From Gammaproteobacteria bacterium (lineage in GTDB: Bacteria > Pseudomonadota > Gammaproteobacteria > Steroidobacterales > GCA-2729495): a DNA stretch of 6,519 nt. This document shows, in pieces, positions 1 through 4,734 of the stretch. A program made the translations under genes and the position numbers. Every line of letters starts with the position of its first letter. Position 1 is the first letter of the stretch. The stretch lies in assembly GCA_023383735.1 (NCBI GenBank), contig JAHDYN010000008.1, positions 9,372 through 15,890 of the forward strand, written 5' to 3'. The notes under the pieces are model-generated. The model was not told the origin of the DNA and ran no database searches. It worked only from the letters and a program-made list of their open reading frames with translations.

Positions 1-210
1 CTCGCCACCGATGTAGCTGCTTACTTCATAACCATTGGTCAACCGGACACGCGCGACCTTGCGCAGCGCGGAGTTGGGCTTCTTCGGCGTGGTGGTATAG
101 ACACGGGTGCAAACACCGCGCTTCTGCGGGCTTCCTGACAGTGCGGGAACCTTGCTCTTGTACGTAGGAGTACTGCGGGGCTTGCGCACCAACTGATTGA
201 CTGTGGCCAT
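1..210 (-). CDS. rpsL: 30S ribosomal protein S12, N-terminal 70 residues (cut by window edge)
   Basis: S12 sits at the decoding centre of the 30S subunit, contacts 16S rRNA helices 18, 27 and 44, and sets translational accuracy. The 70 residues seen start MATVNQLVRKPR and contain the invariant block PQKRGVCTRVYTTTPKKPNS (residues 28-47), ending ...SYIGGE at the window edge. Lys43, where substitutions give streptomycin resistance in E. coli, is wild type; the second hotspot, Lys88, lies outside. The full protein is usually about 124 residues. The start is fixed by the conserved N-terminus. Residues 13-27 differ from the E. coli protein as I remember it (STPTYK for ARKVAK, SGS for EAC), within a known variable stretch. 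Unusually, there is no clear Shine-Dalgarno: only a GAG, 12 nt before the ATG, preceded by a U-rich tract left by the terminator. The gene follows rpoC on the same strand, as expected for the head of a str operon. Confidence 0.98.
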   Translation of the reverse strand, partial: MATVNQLVRKPRSTPTYKSKVPALSGSPQKRGVCTRVYTTTPKKPNSALRKVARVRLTNGYEVSSYIGGE

Positions 211-215
211 AGCGA

Positions 216-317
216 CTAGCTGCTCAAAGTTGACGGAAAAAAAATCACCCCGGGCGCCGGGGTGCCGCCGGGATCCACAATGGGGGCGCCCGGCCGGCAC
301 CCGGCCAGGGGGACCAT
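216..317 (-). CDS. Possible 33-residue leader peptide ORF spanning the attenuator
   Basis: The ORF reads ATG GTC CCC CTG GCC and so on through the terminator stem (residues about 18-24) and U run (ATT TTT TTT, residues 25-27), ending ACT TTG AGC AGC TAG. The stop lies 5 nt before the rpsL ATG. An AGAGG motif (321-325) precedes the start, but with only 3 nt of spacing, which is short. The peptide is rich in Pro and Gly and matches no family I recognise; that composition follows directly from the GC-rich hairpins, so coding is doubtful. In favour are the in-frame passage across the terminator, the close stop and the lack of a good rpsL Shine-Dalgarno, which together would suit translational coupling. 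It resembles the E. coli pyrBI leader ORF in position only, not in sequence. Confidence 0.3.
   Translation of the reverse strand: MVPLAGCRPGAPIVDPGGTPAPGVIFFPSTLSS
237..264 (-). terminator. Intrinsic (Rho-independent) terminator upstream of rpsL
   Basis: In the transcript sense the stem is CACCCCGG (264-257), the loop is CGC (256-254) and the other arm is CCGGGGTG (253-246). It is followed by one A and eight consecutive T (244-237). The 8-bp perfect GC-rich stem with a tight loop and an uninterrupted T8 is a strong, orientation-specific terminator; the plus strand has no T run after the stem. It lies inside the rpsL leader, not between convergent genes, so it would act either on rpoBC read-through or, with the promoter at 391-420, as an attenuator of rpsL itself. 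Confidence 0.88.
250..302 (-). other. Candidate antiterminator pairings in the rpsL leader
   Basis: Two perfect alternative helices would sequester arms of the terminator. GGGTGCCG (302-295) pairs with CGGCACCC (267-260), covering part of the terminator's 5' arm. CCGGGCGCC (293-285) pairs with GGCGCCCGG (258-250), covering the end of the 5' arm, the loop and the start of the 3' arm. Both compete with the local hairpin at 289-309. Competing helices are expected of an attenuator, but the region is so GC-rich that chance complementarity is a real alternative, and no energies were computed. Confidence 0.35.
289..309 (-). other. Leader hairpin 2 (possible anti-antiterminator)
   Basis: In transcript sense CCTGGCCGG (309-301), loop GTG (300-298), CCGGCCGGG (297-289): nine pairs including one T-G wobble. 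It holds the bases that would otherwise pair with the terminator's 5' arm, so forming it would favour termination. No T run follows, so it is not itself a terminator. It lies within the possible leader ORF, so a translating ribosome would unfold it. Confidence 0.5.
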
Positions 318-348
318 TATCCTCTGTTTTTGGCGTGGACGAGCCGAC

Positions 349-371
349 GGGCGCACCAAACGGGTGCGCCC
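349..371 (-). other. Leader hairpin 1, perfect 9-bp stem
   Basis: In transcript sense GGGCGCACC (371-363), loop CGTTT (362-358), GGTGCGCCC (357-349). All nine pairs are Watson-Crick. It begins about 14 nt after the predicted transcription start and is not followed by a T run, so it is not an intrinsic terminator. It could stabilise the 5' end, bind a protein, or be the first domain of the attenuator. The function is not evident from sequence. Confidence 0.65.
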
Positions 372-390
372 ACGGCGCGCTGAGCCGAGG

Positions 391-420
391 ATTCTATGGC
401 CCTGCTGGAAATAGTGTCAA
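391..420 (-). promoter_or_regulatory. Sigma-70 promoter for rpsL/str operon
   Basis: The minus strand shows a perfect -35 TTGACA (420-415), an 18-nt spacer and -10 TAGAAT (396-391), one mismatch from consensus. The start would fall near 383-386, for example the G at 385. The bases after the -10 (CCTCGGC) make a GC-rich discriminator, which in E. coli ribosomal promoters goes with negative control by ppGpp/DksA; this is inference here. The -35 lies only 19 nt past the rpoC stop, so it uncouples rpsL and downstream genes from rpoBC transcription. Confidence 0.85.
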
Positions 421-439
421 GCCGGACCGGCAAATACCC

Positions 440-3400
440 CTACTCGGCACCATCGCCCTCCGCAGCAGACGGCCCCTCGCCGCCGGCTTCATCATCACCC
501 AGGCCGGCTGCTGCTGTCGCCTGCTCCAGACCCTGCAACTCCATCCGCAGCTCCTGTTCGCGGGACTGCTGCTGCTCGCTGTGGTGCCTGTAGCCGGTTC
601 CAGCGGGTATGAGCCGCCCGACGATGACGTTTTCTTTCAGGCCACGCAGGTCGTCGCGCAGCCCCTTGACGGCGGCCTCGGTCAACACCCGGGTGGTTTC
701 CTGGAAGGAAGCAGCTGAAATGAAGGACTCGGTGGCCAGTGAGGCTTTGGTGATGCCGAGCAGCAACGGCTCAGCCTGGGCCTGCTGCTTGTCATTCGAC
801 GCCGCCAGTTCATTCAGATCGAGAAGCCGCGACCGCTCGAGGTTTTCACCCGGCAGCAGGCCAGTCTCGCCCGGATCGGACACTTCCACCTTCTTCAGCA
901 TCTGGCGAATGATGGTTTCAATGTGCTTGTCGTTGATCTTCACGCCCTGGAGCCGGTACACATCCTGGATTTCGCGCACCAGGTAATCCGCAAGCTTCGT
1001 GACGCCCTGCAGGCGCAGGATGTCATGCGGGTTGGGCTCGCCATCGGCGATCATTTCGCCACGCGTGACCTGCTCGCCCTCGAAAACACCCAGATGACGC
1101 CACTTGGGAATCAGCTCCTCGTGCTTTTCGCCATTCTCGTCCGTGATGATGAGGCGGCGCTTGCCCTTGGTCTCCTTGCCGAAACTCACCGTACCGCTGA
1201 ACTCGGCCAGGATGGCCGGATCCTTCGGCTTGCGGGCCTCGAAGAGGTCGGCAACACGCGGCAGACCGCCGGTGATGTCACGGGTCTTCGACGATTCCTG
1301 CGGGATACGGGCGATAACGTCACCGACTGATACGCGTGCACCATCGGCCATCGTCACGACCGCACCGACGGGCAGGGCATAGACAGCCGGGATGTCCGTG
1401 TTGGCGAAGCAGATTTCCTGGCCCTTGGCATTTACCAGCTTGGCAGTTGGCCGCAGGTCGCGCCCACTGATGCCGCGCTGCTTCGGGTCCATGATCAGGT
1501 AGCTGGACAGGCCGGTAACCTCATCGACCTGCTCGGATACGGATACGTCTTCGACGAAGTCCTGGAATTTCAGGAAACCGCCGACCTCCGCAACAACGGG
1601 ATGGGTATGCGGATCCCAGGTCGCAACGATCTGTCCGCCATTCACCTTGTCACCGTGATCGACCGCAATGACAGCGCCATACGGAATCCGGTAGCGCTCC
1701 CGCTCGCGCCCCTGCTCATCGACGATGCCGATTTCACCGGAGCGGCTGACTGCCACCAGATAGTCCTTTTCATGACGTACGGTCTTGACGTTGTGCAGAC
1801 GGATCGTGCCCGGCCGCTTCACCTCGATGCTGGTCGCCGCCGCAGCCCGCGATGCCGCGCCACCGATATGGAAGGTACGCATCGTCAGCTGCGTACCGGG
1901 TTCACCGATGGACTGTGCAGCGATGACGCCGACAGACTCGCCGATATTCACGAGATGCCCGCGGGCCAGATCACGGCCGTAGCAGAGGCTGCAAACGCCG
2001 TGGCGCGTGTCGCAGGTGATGGGAGAGCGGACCTTCACAAGGTCGACGCTGGCTTCTTCAAGCGTACGGACCTTGCGCTCATCGAGCAGAACGCCCGCCT
2101 CGATCAATACCTGTTTGGTACCGGGCCGCAGAACCTGATCCGCGAGCACCCGTCCAAGCACGCGCTCGCGCAGTGGTTCAACCACGTCGCCGCCTTCCAC
2201 AAGCGGGCTCATGTAAAGACCATTCGTGGTTCCGCAATCCTCGCTGGAAACGACCAGATCCTGGGCCACATCCACCAGGCGCCGGGTCAGATAACCCGAG
2301 TTGGCGGTTTTCAGTGCCGTATCGGCCAGACCCTTGCGCGCACCATGCGTCGAGATGAAGTACTGGAGAACGTCCAGGCCCTCACGGAAGTTCGCGGTGA
2401 TGGGCGTCTCGATAATGGAACCGTCCGGCTTCGCCATCAGGCCACGCATGCCGGCCAGCTGCCGGATCTGCGCTGCGGAACCTCGGGCACCAGAGTCGGC
2501 CATCATGAAAATCGCGTTGAACGAGGCCTGCTTGACGGTCTCGCCCTTGGCATTGACCGCAGACTCTGTACCGAGCTTCTCCATCATGGCTTTGGCGACC
2601 AGGTCGTTGGTGCGCGACCAGATATCGACCACCTTGTTGTAGCGCTCACCGTTGGTGACAAGGCCGCTCGCAAACTGGTCCTGGATCTCCTTCACCTCGG
2701 CTTCAGCTGACTTGAGAATGGAGACCTTCTCGTCCGGCACGACCATGTCGTTCACGCCAATGGAGATACCCGAGCGTGTTGCGTAGGCAAAACCGGTGTA
2801 CATGAGCTGGTCGGCAAACACGACTGTCTTCTTGAGGCCAACCTGGCGATAGCAGGCATTGATGCTCGCGGAAATGGCCTTTTTGTCCATATTCCGGTTG
2901 ACCATCGAGAAATCGAGCCCCTCCGGAAGGATCTCCGACAGCAGCGCACGTCCAACCGTCGTTTCAACCAGCTTGACCACGGTAACGACATTGCCATCGG
3001 CATCCAGGCTGGTATGCGGGATGCGTGCCTTGATGCGGGCGTGGAGCTCAACCGTACGGCTTTCATAGGCGCGATGCACTTCGCTGACATCGGCAAACAC
3101 CATGCCTTCACCGCGGGCGTTGATCCGCTCGCGGGTCATGTAGTACAGACCGAGCACCACGTCCTGCGACGGCACAATGATCGGCTCGCCGTTGGCGGGC
3201 GAGAGAATGTTGTTCGTCGACATCATGAGCGCACGTGCTTCAAGCTGCGCTTCCAGCGACAGCGGCACGTGAACGGCCATCTGGTCGCCATCGAAGTCGG
3301 CGTTGAATGCCGTACAGACCAGCGGATGCAGCTGTATGGCCTTGCCTTCGATCAGTACCGGCTCAAAAGCCTGGATGCCGAGACGATGCAGGGTCGGCGC

Positions 3401-4675
3401 ACGATTCAGCAGCACCGGATGCTCGCGGATCACCTCCTCGAGGATGTCCCAGACCTCCGGACCTTCACGCTCGACCAGCCGCTTGGCCGCCTTGATCGTG
3501 GACGCCTCACCACGAAGCTGCAGCTTCGAGAAGATGAATGGCTTGAAGAGTTCCAGCGCCATCTTCTTTGGCAGACCGCACTGATGCAGTTTCAGCGTCG
3601 GACCGACCACGATCACGGAACGACCGGAGTAGTCGACGCGCTTGCCGAGCAGATTCTGGCGGAAACGGCCCTGCTTGCCCTTGATCATGTCGGCCAGCGA
3701 CTTCAGCGGGCGGCGGTTCGTGCCGGTGATTGCCCGGCCACGGCGGCCATTGTCGAGCAGCGCGTCGACTGCTTCCTGCAACATGCGCTTCTCGTTGCGG
3801 ACGATGATGTCCGGGGCATTCAGCTCCAGCAGCCGGCGCAACCGGTTGTTGCGATTGATCACCCGGCGATAGAGGTCGTTGAGATCCGAAGTCGCAAACC
3901 GGCCGCCATCCAGCGGAACCAGCGGACGCAGATCCGGCGGCAAGACCGGCAATACGGTGAGCACCATCCACTCGGGACGATTCCCCGACTCGATGAAGGC
4001 ATCGATCAGCTTCAGGCGCTTGGAAAGGCGCTTGATCTTCGTTTCGGAGTTGGTTGCCGCAATCTCCTCGCGGACCTTGATCACCTCACGTGGCAGATCG
4101 ATCGTGCGCAACATGTGGTGCACGGCTTCGGCGCCCATTCGCGCATCGAATTCGTCGCCGTGCTGCTCGACCGCCTCGAGGTACTGCTCGTCGGTCAGCA
4201 GCTGTGCACGCTCCAGGGGTGTCATGCCCGGATCGATGACCACGAAAGCCTCGAAATACAGGACGCGCTCGATCTCCCGCAAGGTCATGTCGAGCATCAA
4301 CCCGATGCGCGAGGGCAGCGACTTCAGGAACCAGATATGGGCAACGGGACTCGCCAGCTCGATATGACCCATGCGGTCACGGCGGACCTTGGCCTGCGTC
4401 ACCTCGACACCGCACTTTTCGCAGACCACGCCGCGATGCTTGAGGCGCTTGTACTTGCCGCAAAGACACTCATAGTCCTTGATCGGACCAAAGATCTTGG
4501 CGCAGAAAAGGCCATCACGCTCCGGCTTGAATGTCCGGTAATTGATCGTCTCCGGCTTCTTGACCTCGCCGAAGGACCACGAACGGATCCTTTCCGGGGA
4601 AGCCAGCTGGATGCGAATAGCGTCGAAGTCCTCGACCGTCTGCTGCTGCTTGAAAAGCTTCAGTAGGTCTCTCAT
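440..4675 (-). CDS. rpoC: DNA-directed RNA polymerase subunit beta' (complete)
   Basis: Beta' forms the active-centre cleft of RNA polymerase with beta and carries the catalytic Mg2+. The 1411 residues (E. coli 1407) match E. coli position for position up to the trigger loop. Visible are the N-terminal zinc site Cys70/72/85/88; the switch/rudder region; NADFDGD with catalytic Asp460, Asp462 and Asp464; the bridge helix about 766-806; the second zinc site Cys814/888/895/898; and the trigger loop with Thr931, Met932, Arg933 and His936. Conserved C-terminal blocks include DITGGLPRVADLFEAR (1133-1148) and GLKENVIVGRLIPAGTGY (1345-1362). The ppGpp site 1 residues Arg417, Lys615, Asp622 and Tyr626 are kept, while E. 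coli Arg362 is Lys. Site 2 residues Asn680 and Lys681 are kept. After residue 1362 the tail is lineage-specific: Gln/Glu-rich, then Ala/Gly with acidic residues. The start is set by MRDLLK and a good ribosome binding site; the stop is TAG. The frame is intact. The gene is co-transcribed with rpoB. Confidence 0.99.
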   Translation of the reverse strand: MRDLLKLFKQQQTVEDFDAIRIQLASPERIRSWSFGEVKKPETINYRTFKPERDGLFCAKIFGPIKDYECLCGKYKRLKHRGVVCEKCGVEVTQAKVRRDRMGHIELASPVAHIWFLKSLPSRIGLMLDMTLREIERVLYFEAFVVIDPGMTPLERAQLLTDEQYLEAVEQHGDEFDARMGAEAVHHMLRTIDLPREVIKVREEIAATNSETKIKRLSKRLKLIDAFIESGNRPEWMVLTVLPVLPPDLRPLVPLDGGRFATSDLNDLYRRVINRNNRLRRLLELNAPDIIVRNEKRMLQEAVDALLDNGRRGRAITGTNRRPLKSLADMIKGKQGRFRQNLLGKRVDYSGRSVIVVGPTLKLHQCGLPKKMALELFKPFIFSKLQLRGEASTIKAAKRLVEREGPEVWDILEEVIREHPVLLNRAPTLHRLGIQAFEPVLIEGKAIQLHPLVCTAFNADFDGDQMAVHVPLSLEAQLEARALMMSTNNILSPANGEPIIVPSQDVVLGLYYMTRERINARGEGMVFADVSEVHRAYESRTVELHARIKARIPHTSLDADGNVVTVVKLVETTVGRALLSEILPEGLDFSMVNRNMDKKAISASINACYRQVGLKKTVVFADQLMYTGFAYATRSGISIGVNDMVVPDEKVSILKSAEAEVKEIQDQFASGLVTNGERYNKVVDIWSRTNDLVAKAMMEKLGTESAVNAKGETVKQASFNAIFMMADSGARGSAAQIRQLAGMRGLMAKPDGSIIETPITANFREGLDVLQYFISTHGARKGLADTALKTANSGYLTRRLVDVAQDLVVSSEDCGTTNGLYMSPLVEGGDVVEPLRERVLGRVLADQVLRPGTKQVLIEAGVLLDERKVRTLEEASVDLVKVRSPITCDTRHGVCSLCYGRDLARGHLVNIGESVGVIAAQSIGEPGTQLTMRTFHIGGAASRAAAATSIEVKRPGTIRLHNVKTVRHEKDYLVAVSRSGEIGIVDEQGRERERYRIPYGAVIAVDHGDKVNGGQIVATWDPHTHPVVAEVGGFLKFQDFVEDVSVSEQVDEVTGLSSYLIMDPKQRGISGRDLRPTAKLVNAKGQEICFANTDIPAVYALPVGAVVTMADGARVSVGDVIARIPQESSKTRDITGGLPRVADLFEARKPKDPAILAEFSGTVSFGKETKGKRRLIITDENGEKHEELIPKWRHLGVFEGEQVTRGEMIADGEPNPHDILRLQGVTKLADYLVREIQDVYRLQGVKINDKHIETIIRQMLKKVEVSDPGETGLLPGENLERSRLLDLNELAASNDKQQAQAEPLLLGITKASLATESFISAASFQETTRVLTEAAVKGLRDDLRGLKENVIVGRLIPAGTGYRHHSEQQQSREQELRMELQGLEQATAAAGLGDDEAGGEGPSAAEGDGAE

Positions 4676-4681
4676 GTATCA

Positions 4682-4687
4682 CCACCT
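4682..4687 (-). promoter_or_regulatory. rpoC ribosome binding site in the 59-nt rpoB-rpoC spacer
   Basis: AGGTGG lies 6 nt before the rpoC ATG, inside GGTGGTGAT, which matches the anti-Shine-Dalgarno complement GGAGGTGAT except for one base. This supports the chosen rpoC start. The rest of the spacer (4676-4734) shows no stable hairpin with a T run and no promoter-like pair, consistent with rpoB and rpoC sharing one transcript. Confidence 0.8.
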
Positions 4688-4734
4688 GCCATTGTTCGGT
4701 CCGCGCAGTTACTAGTTTGGGGTAGCCGCGTGAG

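Larger units (their letters stand above)
211..385 (-). promoter_or_regulatory. rpsL (str operon) 5' leader, predicted transcription attenuator
   Basis: This is the stretch from the predicted transcription start (about 385) to the rpsL ATG. In order it holds a 9-bp hairpin (349-371), an AGAGG-ATG start-like motif (315-325), a second hairpin (289-309), a strong intrinsic terminator (237-264) and 26 nt to rpsL. No promoter-like pair is visible between the terminator and rpsL, so transcription from the upstream promoter has to pass the terminator. That order (promoter, leader, terminator, gene) is the signature of premature-termination control. A putative rpsL leader attenuator has, to my recollection, been described computationally in Pseudomonas; whether this element belongs to that family cannot be decided here. 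A prematurely ended RNA would be about 145-150 nt. The controlling signal (ribosomal protein, leader translation or other) is unknown. Confidence 0.72.

Noticed and set aside
316..321. GATAAT as a second -10 element within the leader
   Set aside because: The sequence 17-18 nt upstream (around GCTCGT) is not a -35 element and there is no extended -10 TG, so the 391-420 promoter is far better.
349..371. Hairpin as the terminator of rpoBC
   Set aside because: No T run follows in either orientation; the only terminator-like structure is at 237-264.
197..718. 173-codon plus-strand ORF across the rpoC-rpsL spacer
   Set aside because: It overlaps the rpsL start, the terminator, the promoter and the rpoC end antisense, has low-complexity composition and no family resemblance.
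1601..2710. 369-codon plus-strand ORF opposite rpoC
   Set aside because: Same codon-register shadow of rpoC; no domain and no convincing ribosome binding site.
3014..4666. 550-codon plus-strand ORF opposite rpoC
   Set aside because: Its codons lie in exact register with rpoC codons (both start at positions equal to 2 modulo 3), so it stays open simply because rpoC avoids TTA, CTA and TCA. The protein is rich in Arg, His, Gln and Leu with no recognisable domain.
4673..4693. Six-codon ORF in the rpoB-rpoC spacer whose TGA overlaps the rpoC ATG
   Set aside because: Too short to separate from chance, and rpoC already has its own well-placed ribosome binding site.
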